A stretch of 60,594 nucleotides of DNA from Furfurilactobacillus milii (lineage in GTDB: Bacteria; Bacillota; Bacilli; Lactobacillales; Lactobacillaceae), in assembly GCF_009863985.1 (NCBI RefSeq), contig NZ_WEZT01000019.1, positions 1-60,594 on the forward strand, given 5' to 3'. Positions 7,684-16,619 of this stretch are shown here, in pieces (positions within the stretch are counted from its first letter, which is position 1; every line of letters starts with the position of its first letter). Under the pieces are notes generated by a model, which did no database searches, was not told where the DNA came from, and was given only the letters and a program-made list of their open reading frames with translations. The translations under genes and the position numbers were made by a program.

Positions 7684-8820
7684 ATGAGAGAATTGCGTCA
7701 ACATTCAGAAGTAAGTAATATCGAGCTGTTTTACGATTTGATTTTTGCCTATGCGATTAGTCGCATCACGACGGTTTTGCATTTAGTTCACCATGACACC
7801 ATTCCTGCACTGTATTTGGTCGAATTTGCCGTCATGGTGTTTATGTTTTGGACGGTGTGGACGTATCAAACGGTGTTGGTTAACCGTTTTTTTCAAGAGA
7901 ACATTCAACACAGCGTCTTCATGTTGTTTGACATGTTTATCGTGATTGTGTTGTCACAGTCACTGACGCCGAATTTTGCGTCCACACAGATTGCCTTTCC
8001 CGGGGCAACCTCGCTGTTACTGTTTAGCATTGCCGTTCAGTACCTATTACGCAGTCGTCATTTAACGGATCCACGACAACTGAAGGTGGCTTATGGGCTG
8101 GCGCGTATTTTGATTATTACCAGTGTTATCGGTGCCATTACGATCATTCCGTGGGCGCCATACAGTGTTCGCGAGGTTGTTTATATTCTGTCGATGATTT
8201 ATGCCAACATTGCGCCAATCTTTATGAAGGACAGATTGACCGCCTTTCCAGCGATGTTTGAACATCTGACGGAACGGTATTCGTTGTTTACGTTGTTACT
8301 GTTTGGTGAAGCGATTATCGCGGTTACCGAAGTTGTCGATGTTCACCATTTTGACTGGCTGTCGATTCCGTTTTTTCTCATTATTGTGGCACTCTTTTGG
8401 GTCTACTTTACGATTTACCAACAAGGTATTGACCGGCACAAACGGACGGCGGGCATCGCACTCATTAATATCCATTACTTTGTATTTGTCGGTTTAGATT
8501 TAGTCGCCGCGATTGTGACGTTATATTTGAAACACGAGTTAATCGGCTGGCAATTTGCACTATTAATGACGATTGGACTGTGGTTTTTCTTAGGTGGTTC
8601 TGCGATGATGTTAGCCACTTATGGTTCTCATCGTGCAAACGAACATTGGCGCTTGTTGTTCGGCAACGCAACGTGCGCGGCTATGTTTGCTGGTGCGATT
8701 ATTTGGGTTTGTCGTGCTTGGCAAGATATCGTCATGGTTCTCATCGCTTTGTTCTTACTGGGGATTGCGTGGTGGTGGAATCGGGAAGTGTCACGGTTAA
8801 GTACCAATACTGCGGATTGA
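7684..8820 (+). CDS. ltrA: LtrA-family membrane protein (low temperature requirement A)
   Basis: A 378-residue integral membrane protein with about ten hydrophobic segments. The N-terminal LFYDLIFAYAISRI segment (residues about 14-27) is characteristic of the LtrA family. LtrA is named from a Listeria locus needed for growth in the cold; its biochemical activity is not known. It is co-transcribed with the ANT(6)-like gene and followed after 46 bases by recX, without an evident terminator. Confidence 0.8.
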   Translation: MRELRQHSEVSNIELFYDLIFAYAISRITTVLHLVHHDTIPALYLVEFAVMVFMFWTVWTYQTVLVNRFFQENIQHSVFMLFDMFIVIVLSQSLTPNFASTQIAFPGATSLLLFSIAVQYLLRSRHLTDPRQLKVAYGLARILIITSVIGAITIIPWAPYSVREVVYILSMIYANIAPIFMKDRLTAFPAMFEHLTERYSLFTLLLFGEAIIAVTEVVDVHHFDWLSIPFFLIIVALFWVYFTIYQQGIDRHKRTAGIALINIHYFVFVGLDLVAAIVTLYLKHELIGWQFALLMTIGLWFFLGGSAMMLATYGSHRANEHWRLLFGNATCAAMFAGAIIWVCRAWQDIVMVLIALFLLGIAWWWNREVSRLSTNTAD

Positions 8821-8866
8821 ATAATAGAAAAAAGTTTGATCAAATTTGGCAAACAAGGAGGCCACA

Positions 8867-9835
8867 ATGAGCGATCACGAAAATAAACCAATTTTAATTG
8901 GCGATGTGGGTGTACCAAAATCAAAACGTTCCAAACCACGTACGAGTTCAACTAACGGCGCTGACATTGCGGCCGATCTCTTGGCTAAACACAAGAAAGC
9001 GCCGACTGATCATAGTTCGCGAACCAGTCGGACTAAAAACGAAGTGACGATGATTGAAGCACAGAAACGCGCTGGTCGTTACAACGTTTATTTAGATGGT
9101 AAATATGCTTTTCCTATCAGTGAGTCAGTCATGATCAAATACCGAATTTTTAAGGGAATGGTCATCGACAAAGACTTACAAACGGAAATTATTGCGGCAG
9201 ATGATGTCGCTAAAGCTTATAATCGAGCGCTAGACTACTTATCTGGTCAGTTACGCTCTGAAAAAGAAGTTACGGACAAGCTTAAAACGCTGGAGATTGA
9301 TGATGATGTCATTGAATCCACATTGGAGCGGTTACGAGAATTCAATCTTCTGGATGATCAAGCTTACGCAAGTGCTTATGTTCGCACAATGCGCAATACA
9401 TCGGACAAGGGGCCAATCGTTATTCGTCAACATTTGCGACAAAAAGGGATTGGCGAGAATCTAATTGATAACGCATTGGTTGAATTTAAGGACGATGAAT
9501 TGGTCGAAAATGGCGTGACGGTGGCTGAAAAGCTAGCAAAACATTACGCTCGTAAGCCATTTTCAACTCAAAAACAAAAGGTGATTCAGGGATTAATGAC
9601 CAAAGGATTTCAGCGTGAGACCATTGACCAAGTCATGAATCAAATTGAACTCACACGCGATGAAGATACGGAAACCGACTTATTGACCCACGAGGCGCAA
9701 AAAGTTTGGCATCGCAATCGTCGCTATGATGATCGTGAACGATTGAATCGGACCAAACGAACTTTATATGGTAAGGGCTATCAGTTTGACGATATTAATC
9801 GGGTGTTGGATACCCTGATTGAAGGCAACGATTAA
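8867..9835 (+). CDS. recX: RecX regulatory protein with N-terminal extension
   Basis: 322 residues. RecX binds RecA and limits its filaments. The core begins near residue 57 (EAQKRAGRYNVYLDGKYAF) and contains the three-helix RecX modules (LSGQLRSEKEV, LDDQAYASAYVRT, KGIGENLIDNAL, then further C-terminal repeats as in the long lactobacillar forms). The first 55 or so residues are Lys/Ser/Thr-rich and not part of the usual protein. The ATG at 8867 follows a strong AAGGAGG by 5 bases, whereas the internal ATG at 9051 has only a weak site, so the extension appears to be translated. A hairpin follows the stop. Confidence 0.85.
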   Translation: MSDHENKPILIGDVGVPKSKRSKPRTSSTNGADIAADLLAKHKKAPTDHSSRTSRTKNEVTMIEAQKRAGRYNVYLDGKYAFPISESVMIKYRIFKGMVIDKDLQTEIIAADDVAKAYNRALDYLSGQLRSEKEVTDKLKTLEIDDDVIESTLERLREFNLLDDQAYASAYVRTMRNTSDKGPIVIRQHLRQKGIGENLIDNALVEFKDDELVENGVTVAEKLAKHYARKPFSTQKQKVIQGLMTKGFQRETIDQVMNQIELTRDEDTETDLLTHEAQKVWHRNRRYDDRERLNRTKRTLYGKGYQFDDINRVLDTLIEGND

Positions 9836-9870
9836 TTGAGAAATTAACTAATTGGTATAGCTAAAAAGAC

Positions 9871-9916
9871 AAAAGCAAAACGTTGTTATTACACAAGACG
9901 TTTTGCTTTTATTTTG
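9871..9916 (+). terminator. Intrinsic terminator after recX
   Basis: AAAAGCAAAACGTTGT and ACAAGACGTTTTGCTTTT form a long stem with a short loop, followed by a T-rich run. Confidence 0.85.
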
Positions 9917-9985
9917 GATTGGTTAAGAATATATTATAGAAAAATAATGTATTACTAAGTTGATTATCAGAACGGGGGAATCATC

Positions 9986-10663
9986 ATGCTTGCCAATTCT
10001 GAATTGAAGAAAAATGCACGTCAGACGTTGCGTGGTAACTGGCAACGTGCAATTAAACTTACGATTGTGCCAGTGATTTTGGGATTGATCTCATGGGGTT
10101 ATCTTTATGGTAACTTTAAATGGCCAAGCAATAGTTTCTTTGTTGATCAGCCCAGTTTGTCATTTACTATTGTTTCGGTAGCCTTGTCGATTGGGGTCAT
10201 GTATACACTATTAGATTAGGTCAGAGATAAGGATGTCATCAACCAGTCACTACCAGCTCACGTATTTGGATTATCCATAAATACAATGTTAGCGTTATTA
10301 GTGCAGGCTCTGTTTATGAGTTTCGTTATCTTGATCGGCAGTCTCTTAATCGTCCCTGGCGTTATCTTTTGGCTCATGTTTTCGCAGTCAGTTTATATTT
10401 ATAAGGATCAACACGAAGCAGATCCGAACATGAACGTCTGGTCAGGAGTAATCAACAGTGTGTCTCTAAGTGAGTCGATGATGATTGGCCATAAATGGGA
10501 GCTATTCAAACTGAAGTTGAGTTTTCTTGGATGGCTTTTGTTGAGTATTGCTACTTTTGGAATTGGTTTCATTTGGTTAGCGCCGTATTATCAATTGACG
10601 GTGACAGGCTACTATGTTGCACTGGCCGCTGAAAATCGTGAACAGATTGCACAACATGCCTAA
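9986..10663 (+). pseudogene. DUF975 membrane protein gene with in-frame amber codon
   Basis: Both halves of this frame match the intact DUF975 neighbour at 10784. The reading frame is unbroken except for TAG at 10217-10219 (codon 78). The neighbour has TGG (Trp of LDWIR) at that place, so a single G-to-A change explains it. Downstream the same frame continues VRDKDVINQSLPAHVF and then the second membrane half (LLVQALFMSF, GVIFWLMFSQSVYIYKD, GHKWELFKLKLSFLGWLL). The ribosome site (GGGGGAA) and start are intact. Restart at the ATG at 10286 is unsupported. Confidence 0.85.
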
Positions 10664-10783
10664 ACTCATAAAAATAATAATAGCGACAAACAATTTGTGT
10701 TTAAGCAACTTTTCAAGTACCTTTATTTCAAGGACTTTGTTGGCGTCATGTCAACAGCGTCATTTGAAAGGGGTACTTTTTTA

Positions 10784-11488
10784 ATGAAAACAAGAGCTGA
10801 GTTAAAACAAGATGCAAAGGACTTGTTGCGTGGACACTGGGGACGGGCAATTCTGCTGGTAATTATTCCACTGCTTTTGTCATGGTTCAGTGGCTCATAT
10901 CAGACGCATCAGGCAAATTTTTATGCTGATATGACAAACATGAATGTTCATATGTCATTTTGGCCGTTTATTTTGAGTGTGCTGGCGTGGGGCATTAATC
11001 TTGGCGTCACTTATACGTTCCTAGACTGGATTCGCAATCCCAAACGGACGGTAAATCCCGGGACCGATGCCTTTCGGGTTATTGGTTCAGCGGCTATCTT
11101 TGGATTGCTTGCGATGGGGATAATTGCAAGTTTTATAATTGGAATCGGATTTGTGCTAGTAATCATTCCGGGATTTATTTTTGCTTTGATGTTTTCACAG
11201 TCAGTTTATGTTTACAAAGATTTGCACGATAGTGATCCGCAAGCATCCATCTGGTCGGGGGTCTGGACAAGTTTGTCACTCAGCCGTCAGCTGATGATCG
11301 GACATAAGTGGGAATACTTTGTTATGCAATTAAGCTTTATTGGTTGGTGGCTGCTATGCGGGATTTCACTCGGAATTGCAACACTGTGGGTAACACCGTA
11401 TTATGACGCGACGATGGCCGCTTATTATGATGAACTTGAAACAACTAGCAATATCAACATTGCCTTTCATGATGTGAATGAACCATAA
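10784..11488 (+). CDS. DUF975 family integral membrane protein
   Basis: A 234-residue membrane protein of unknown function with about five hydrophobic segments. It opens with the family pattern KTRAELKQDAKDLLRGHWGRAI and contains FALMFSQSVYVYKD near residues 128-141 and GHKWEYFVMQLSFIGWW further on. The ATG at 10784 is preferred over an upstream in-frame start because the 29 extra codons lack the family pattern and AAAGGGG lies 13 bases ahead. It is a tandem paralogue of the broken gene at 9986, so it may now carry the function alone. Confidence 0.8.
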   Translation: MKTRAELKQDAKDLLRGHWGRAILLVIIPLLLSWFSGSYQTHQANFYADMTNMNVHMSFWPFILSVLAWGINLGVTYTFLDWIRNPKRTVNPGTDAFRVIGSAAIFGLLAMGIIASFIIGIGFVLVIIPGFIFALMFSQSVYVYKDLHDSDPQASIWSGVWTSLSLSRQLMIGHKWEYFVMQLSFIGWWLLCGISLGIATLWVTPYYDATMAAYYDELETTSNINIAFHDVNEP

Positions 11489-11496
11489 TATAGTTA

Positions 11497-11543
11497 AATA
11501 ACAGCTTCATCTAGTTTACAAAACTAGATTAAGCTGTTATTCT
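11497..11543 (+). terminator. Intrinsic terminator or bidirectional hairpin
   Basis: AATAACAGCTT-CATCTAGTTT and AAACTAGATTAAGCTGTTATT pair almost perfectly around a tiny loop, just after the DUF975 stop. Confidence 0.7.
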
Positions 11544-11589
11544 ATCCTTAGAGCATAACTAGTCAAAGTGTCTAAGGAGGACAACGAGC

Positions 11590-12114
11590 ATGGCTGATTC
11601 TTTTAATGACTATCACAAGTGGGAACAACACCTTGCGGAGGTTAAACTACCTAAGTGGGATGAGCTGCCAAAGTTTGATCTTTATATGGATCAAGTTGTT
11701 GCTTATGTTAATGACACCCTGGGCCCACTGGATGTTGATTCGGTGACGCCGGCAATGATCAATAATTACGTTAAGCACAACATTATTTTGGCACCAGTAA
11801 AGAAGAAGTATCAGGTTATGCAGGTGGCAGATATCTTGTTGATAGGTTTGCTGAAGCCAACGTATTCAATGGATACAATTCGCCAGGGGATGGATCAAGT
11901 TACTGCAAGCTTATTCCCTAAACGCGCTTATGATACGTTTATTGACCTTATGCTGGCCGGTCTGCAAGGCACGCTGAGTACGGATGCAGCGACCAATTTG
12001 AATGATCAAATGATGAAAATCACCGTTAATGCAGTGTTAGATAAGATGAAATCGGAGAAGTTACTGGCACTCACGAAAGAGATCGTGAAGCCAAAGCCAG
12101 TTGAACAAAAGTAA
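11590..12114 (+). CDS. DUF1836 domain protein
   Basis: 174 residues. Members of DUF1836 have a MerR-like helix-turn-helix fold and unknown role. Here the segment SVTPAMINNYVKHNIILAPVKKKYQVMQVA, residues about 52-81, fits the putative DNA-binding part. CTAAGGAGG precedes the ATG. It is flanked by hairpins on both sides and is therefore a single-gene unit. A regulatory role is inferred only from the fold. Confidence 0.75.
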   Translation: MADSFNDYHKWEQHLAEVKLPKWDELPKFDLYMDQVVAYVNDTLGPLDVDSVTPAMINNYVKHNIILAPVKKKYQVMQVADILLIGLLKPTYSMDTIRQGMDQVTASLFPKRAYDTFIDLMLAGLQGTLSTDAATNLNDQMMKITVNAVLDKMKSEKLLALTKEIVKPKPVEQK

Positions 12115-12120
12115 ATTCCG

Positions 12121-12155
12121 GTTCATGATCCAGTTTGGGTCATGAACTTTTTTTA
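12121..12155 (+). terminator. Intrinsic terminator
   Basis: GTTCATGATCC and GGGTCATGAAC form a stem with a five-base loop, followed by seven T, seven bases after the DUF1836 stop. Confidence 0.9.
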
Positions 12156-12225
12156 CGCAATGTGCCCCGTCATTTCTATTTATTAGGTAGAATAAAATAC
12201 AAAGATAACTAGACGGGGAGAAAAC

Positions 12226-13062
12226 ATGCGAAATCGTCAGAATGTAATATACGCTGTAGTAGCAGCGGTAGTTGTCGCAATTGTCTTTGGAGCGTTTACG
12301 TTGAGTCGTCAGGCCAGCGGGCCAGTCAATCAAAGTCAACAACAGACGACTCAATCCAGCCATGAACAAACATCTGAGCAGGGAAGTACTCAAGCTACAG
12401 ATGCTGCTGCTTTAGCGAAGCTAACTTATGCGTCGGGCAAACCAGCGGTGGTTGCGGTCAACCATAATCGCAGTACGTTAAACAAGAACGCTTGGCAACG
12501 TAATCATGTGATTTACAGTGCACTGGATAATGAAAATCGGACGTCAACGGCCAACACAGCCTATTTAGAGTCCCGTAACGTGGCCAATGATTCGCTGAGG
12601 GTTCGACAATATGTCCAACCCACAGGCTGGCATCAAAAGATGGTCAACGGTCAAGCCATTATTAATCGCGGTCATTTGATTGCCTATTCACTGTCAGGCG
12701 GGATTGATCAGGATGGTGAGTACAGTCCAAACAATGAATCGGGTGATCAGAACAATCCAAAGAACTTGTTCACCCAAACGGCTTTTAGCAATCAGACGCT
12801 ACAAACGATTTACGAAAGCAAGGTGCGCAATGCACTGCGTGATAATAAGAAGGTTATTTATCAGGCACAGGCCATTTTTCAAGGAGATAACGAGATGGCT
12901 AATGGTGTCCATTTACAGGCGATTTCAACGGATGGCAGTTTGAATTTTAATGTGTATATCTTCAATGTACAGCCTGATTTTCAGTTTCATTACGCGACCG
13001 GTCGTTCTAAGGTAGATCGAGGAATGGATGTTCCGACACCGGATGAATCACCAGAATATTAG
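12226..13062 (+). CDS. Secreted or membrane-anchored DNA/RNA non-specific endonuclease
   Basis: 278 residues. One N-terminal membrane segment (residues 7-26, IYAVVAAVVVAIVFGAF) is followed by a Gln/Ser/Thr-rich spacer (about 28-60) and a beta-beta-alpha-metal nuclease domain. The catalytic motif is NRGHLIAYSLSG (about 146-157, the DRGH of NucA/EndA with Asn in place of Asp), followed by NNPKNLFTQTAFSNQ, where the second Asn is the usual Mg2+ ligand. It would act outside the cell on nucleic acids, for nutrition or DNA processing. No competence genes are adjacent. GGGGAG precedes the ATG. Confidence 0.85.
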   Translation: MRNRQNVIYAVVAAVVVAIVFGAFTLSRQASGPVNQSQQQTTQSSHEQTSEQGSTQATDAAALAKLTYASGKPAVVAVNHNRSTLNKNAWQRNHVIYSALDNENRTSTANTAYLESRNVANDSLRVRQYVQPTGWHQKMVNGQAIINRGHLIAYSLSGGIDQDGEYSPNNESGDQNNPKNLFTQTAFSNQTLQTIYESKVRNALRDNKKVIYQAQAIFQGDNEMANGVHLQAISTDGSLNFNVYIFNVQPDFQFHYATGRSKVDRGMDVPTPDESPEY

Positions 13063-13123
13063 TTTTTAAATGTGGACCTTGTTTTGCTGGTCCTTTCAGA
13101 AATACGTTTATTCGTTATGACAT

Positions 13124-13168
13124 AAATAATCGCCGTGAAGATCATCAAGATTTTTACGGCGATTATTT
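13124..13168. terminator. Intrinsic terminator
   Basis: AAATAATCGCCGTGAA and TTTTTACGGCGATTATTT pair around an 11-base loop. It sits between the nuclease gene and the adhE promoter region. Confidence 0.8.
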
Positions 13169-13321
13169 GTATCTTACGGTTGCCGCGTCATCACTTACGT
13201 AAGTTAGCGCAGTACTGCACATATATTTGATGGCTAGTTTAAATATTCACAATAACTTTTCAGATTTTAAAAAACGCTACTAGAAAAAATGTTACGGCAC
13301 TAAATCCCTTGATAGTAAAGA

Positions 13322-13335
13322 TGGAAACGCTTACT
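13322..13335. promoter_or_regulatory. cre-like site upstream of adhE
   Basis: TGGAAACGCTTACT matches the catabolite-responsive element consensus WGWAARCGYTWWMA at 12 of 14 positions. It lies about 80 bases before the predicted start of transcription. CcpA control is a hypothesis. Confidence 0.4.
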
Positions 13336-13369
13336 ATAATTTTCTTTGTTAATTTGTGAGCAAAAAGAC

Positions 13370-13420
13370 TTGCAAAGTTTTTACATGGTGATATGATACT
13401 AATTGTGAAAGAGATAACAA
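13370..13420 (+). promoter_or_regulatory. adhE promoter with Rex-like operator
   Basis: TTGCAA (13370-13375), 16 bases, TATGAT (13392-13397). Overlapping the expected start of transcription is TTGTGAAAGAGATAACAA (13403-13420). It matches the Rex palindrome TTGTGAAATATTTCACAA at 14 of 18 positions, with a perfect left half. Rex senses the NADH/NAD+ ratio and commonly represses alcohol dehydrogenase genes. Confidence 0.6.
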
Positions 13421-13451
13421 TAACCTGTAAATTGATGGAGGAAATCAAACA

Positions 13452-16088
13452 ATGGTTGTTAAAACTGATAAGAAGGCTGAAAAAGACACAACTGATATCG
13501 CAGAAACGATTCAGAAGTTAGTCGACAAAGGCCATGAAGCATTAGCCAAAATGGATGACTTTGACCAAAAGCGCATTGACCACATCGTGCACGAAATGGC
13601 CATGGCTGCCTTAGACCAACACATGGAACTAGCTAAGCTAGCTGTTGAAGAAACAGGCCGTGGTGTTGTTGAAGACAAAGCAATTAAAAACATTTTTGCC
13701 TCAGAAAACATTTGGCACAAGATCAAGGATGACAAGACTGTTGGTATCATCCGTGAAGATGATGTTGAAGAAATCACTGAAGTTGCTGAACCATTGGGTG
13801 TTATTGCTGGTATCACACCAGTTACTAACCCAACTTCAACGGTTGTCTTCAAAGCAGAAATTGCCGTTAAGACACGGAACCCAATCATCTTTGCTTTCCA
13901 CCCACAAGCACAAAAATCTTGTGTGGCAGCTGGTAAAGTTGTTCGCGACGCTGCAATTGCAGCCGGTGCTCCTGAAGGCATGATCCAATGGATCGAAACA
14001 CCTTCTATTGAAGCAACGAACCTGTTGATCAATAACGATGGTATTGCCTCAACATTAGCTACTGGTGGTCCTGGCATGGTTAAGGCTGCTTATTCAACTG
14101 GTAAGCCTGCCTTAGGTGTTGGACCTGGTAACGGTCCTGTCTACGTTGAAAAGTCTGCTAACATCAAACGTGCCGTTAACGACATTACTTTATCTAAGAC
14201 GTTTGATAACGGGATGGTTTGTGCTTCTGAAAACTCAGCTGTTATCGATGCCGACATTTACGATGATGTAATGGCTGAATTCAAACGTTTGGGCTCAGTT
14301 GTTATCAAGAAAGCTGACCAGAAGAAGTTGGCCGATGCAATGTTTAACCCAGTTACGCATGGTGTCAAAGGACCTATCGCTGGTAAGTCAGCATTCGAAA
14401 TTGCTAAATTAGCTGGCATCAAAGTTCCAGAAGACACTAAAGTGCTGTTAGCTGAAATCGATGGCGTTGGTCCTGATTACCCATTGTCAGCTGAAAAATT
14501 GTCACCAGTTCTGTCCGTTTACAAGGCAGCAACACGTGAAGCAGCTTTGAAGACTTGTGAAGAATTACTAGACTTTGGTGGTCTTGGCCATACAGCCGGT
14601 CTCCAAAGTGAAGATCAAGATTTGATGAACGAATTCGGTATTCGCATGAAGGCTAGCCGTGTCTTGATTAACACACCTTCCGCCGTTGGTGGGATTGGTA
14701 ACATCTACAACAACATGATTCCTTCCTTAACATTAGGAACTGGTTCATGGGGTAAGAACGCCGTTTCGCACAACGTTTCATCATTTGATTTAATCAACGT
14801 TAAAACGATTGCCAAACGGAGAAATAACATGCAATGGATTAAGATTCCAAGTAAAGTTTACTTTGAAAAGAACTCTGTTCGTTACTTAACTGATATGGAA
14901 GGTGTCGAAAAAGTCTTCGTCGTTGCTTCACCTTCAATGGTTAAGAACGGTTACGTTGACATCGTCCGCGATCGTCTTCGCAAACGTCCAAACGCTACCA
15001 GCATTCAAATCGAAGTCTTTGACCAGGTTGAACCAGACCCATCAACAGACACGGTTGACCGCGGTGTTCGTTTGATGAACGAATTCAAGCCTGACACGAT
15101 TATCGCCATCGGTGGTGGTTCGCCACTTGATGCCGCTAAGAACATGTGGATGTTCTACGAGCACCCAGATGCAGACTTCTTCGGTGCTAAGCAGAAGTAC
15201 TTGGATATCCGTAAGCGGACATACACGTTTGAAAAGCCTAACAAGGCTAAGTTCGTTGCTATCCCAACTACTTCGGGTACTGGTTCAGAAGTAACACCAT
15301 TCGCTGTTATCACTGACTCCAAGACTCACGTTAAGTACCCATTGGCTGACTATGCTTTGACACCAGACGTTGCCATCGTGGACCCTCAGTTCATCATGAC
15401 TGTGCCTAAGCGGACAATCGCATACTCTGGGTTGGATGTTTTCTGTCACGCCATTGAATCATACGTTTCAAGCTTGGCCTCAGACTACACGAAGCCATGG
15501 TCATTACAAGCCCTGAAGTTGGTTTACAACAACTTGACTGCTTCATACAATGGTGACGCCCATGCCAAGGAAGAAATGCACAATGCTTCAACCTTAGCTG
15601 GTATGGCTTTTGCTAACGCATTCTTGGGTGTTAACCACTCTGTTGCCCACAAACTTGGTGGGGAATTCGGCTTAGCCCATGGTCTATGTATCGCCATCAC
15701 TTTGCCACACACGATTCGTTACAACGCCCAGATGCCTACTAAGTTGGCTATGTGGCCTAAGTACGAATACTACCGTGCTGACGAAGACTACGCTGAAGCT
15801 GCTCGTTACCTTGGTTTGAAGGGTGACACGACTGAAGAATTAGTTGAAGCATTGGTTCAAGCATTTATCGACTTAGCACACAGTGTCGGCGTTGAATTGA
15901 GCTTGAAGGCTAACGGCGTGGACAAGAAGCATTTCGATGCAACTGTCGACAAATTAGCAGAATTGGCTTACGAAGATCAATGTACAACTGCCAACCCTAA
16001 GGAACCTCTGATTTCTGAATTGAAGGAAATTTTGGAAGAGGATTACGACGGTAAGGGTGTTGAAACTAAGACTCGCGGTGCCTACTAA
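13452..16088 (+). CDS. adhE: Bifunctional acetaldehyde/alcohol dehydrogenase
   Basis: 878 residues, the normal AdhE length. It reduces acetyl-CoA to acetaldehyde and then ethanol, reoxidising two NADH. The N-terminal CoA-acylating aldehyde dehydrogenase domain (about 1-440) has the catalytic Cys near residue 257 in NGMVCASENSAV. After a linker, the iron-dependent alcohol dehydrogenase domain (about 460-870) has the NAD motif GGGSPLDAAK, PTTSGTGSEVTPF, and metal ligands in GLDVFCHAIE and HKLGGEFGLAHG. AdhE forms spirosomes in the cytosol. Codon use is strongly biased, as in highly expressed genes. GGAGG lies 9 bases before the ATG. In a phosphoketolase strain it serves as the electron sink. 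Confidence 0.97.
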   Translation: MVVKTDKKAEKDTTDIAETIQKLVDKGHEALAKMDDFDQKRIDHIVHEMAMAALDQHMELAKLAVEETGRGVVEDKAIKNIFASENIWHKIKDDKTVGIIREDDVEEITEVAEPLGVIAGITPVTNPTSTVVFKAEIAVKTRNPIIFAFHPQAQKSCVAAGKVVRDAAIAAGAPEGMIQWIETPSIEATNLLINNDGIASTLATGGPGMVKAAYSTGKPALGVGPGNGPVYVEKSANIKRAVNDITLSKTFDNGMVCASENSAVIDADIYDDVMAEFKRLGSVVIKKADQKKLADAMFNPVTHGVKGPIAGKSAFEIAKLAGIKVPEDTKVLLAEIDGVGPDYPLSAEKLSPVLSVYKAATREAALKTCEELLDFGGLGHTAGLQSEDQDLMNEFGIRMKASRVLINTPSAVGGIGNIYNNMIPSLTLGTGSWGKNAVSHNVSSFDLINVKTIAKRRNNMQWIKIPSKVYFEKNSVRYLTDMEGVEKVFVVASPSMVKNGYVDIVRDRLRKRPNATSIQIEVFDQVEPDPSTDTVDRGVRLMNEFKPDTIIAIGGGSPLDAAKNMWMFYEHPDADFFGAKQKYLDIRKRTYTFEKPNKAKFVAIPTTSGTGSEVTPFAVITDSKTHVKYPLADYALTPDVAIVDPQFIMTVPKRTIAYSGLDVFCHAIESYVSSLASDYTKPWSLQALKLVYNNLTASYNGDAHAKEEMHNASTLAGMAFANAFLGVNHSVAHKLGGEFGLAHGLCIAITLPHTIRYNAQMPTKLAMWPKYEYYRADEDYAEAARYLGLKGDTTEELVEALVQAFIDLAHSVGVELSLKANGVDKKHFDATVDKLAELAYEDQCTTANPKEPLISELKEILEEDYDGKGVETKTRGAY

Positions 16089-16120
16089 GATTAAGTATTC
16101 TTTGAAATAAATGAAGTTTG

Positions 16121-16162
16121 AAAAAGTCGTTACCGATGACAAATTGGTAGCGACCTTTTGCT
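16121..16162 (+). terminator. Intrinsic terminator after adhE
   Basis: AAAAAGTCGTTACC and GGTAGCGACCTTTT pair around an AT-rich loop. Confidence 0.8.
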
Positions 16163-16197
16163 GTACTCATTGTTAATGCAGAGGTCAGTTAATGGTT

Positions 16198-16392
16198 AAG
16201 CTGACGCTTGCGGTTGTCAAACATGAACGCCGTCGTGGGACCGGTTCAAGCCGGAAGTTCACCGTCTTTCACCTCGCCGTAAAGCCGAAGTTCACGTCTT
16301 CACGACCGTCCCTGTGCTGTAAATCAGGCATTAGAGCCGCCTGATTAACACCACGTTCACGACTTGCGTTCATGTTTGACGCCATCCAGCTC
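16198..16392 (+). repeat. Element R copy 4
   Basis: P1 is GGTTGTCAAACATGAACG paired with CGTTCATGTTTGACGCC (16368-16384). The box GTGGGACCGGTTCAAGCC is intact. P3 is CGTAAAG...CTTCACG (one mismatch) and P4 is TGT-A-AATCAGGC...GCCTGATT-A-ACA with the A/A mismatch. It lies between adhE and the CPBP gene in the same orientation as both. The remaining sequence up to 16619 shows nothing recognisable. Confidence 0.75.
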
Positions 16393-16619
16393 AGATTGTG
16401 CTGTGCATTTTGACTGAGTCACCGAAGTTAAGCATCAGAGCTCCGTTCGTCTGTTGGCAATGAACGATATTTCAACATCATTAAAGCTCGATTTAGTACT
16501 TTTACCATTAAAAATAATTCAGCGAAAACGTTGTTAAAAGTCATTTCGTGTCTAAATACTGCAATCGTTGTAAAATAACTAAAAAGATTATAAATGATGA
16601 TATAAGGCCGGTGTTATTT

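Noticed and set aside
13511-14077. 188-codon minus-strand frame in adhE
   Set aside because: Antisense to highly biased codons of adhE, which commonly leaves open frames; no ribosome site.
16508-16545. cre-like GCGAAAACGTTGTTAA ahead of the CPBP gene
   Set aside because: Three mismatches and far from a promoter; chance is likely in an AT-rich region.
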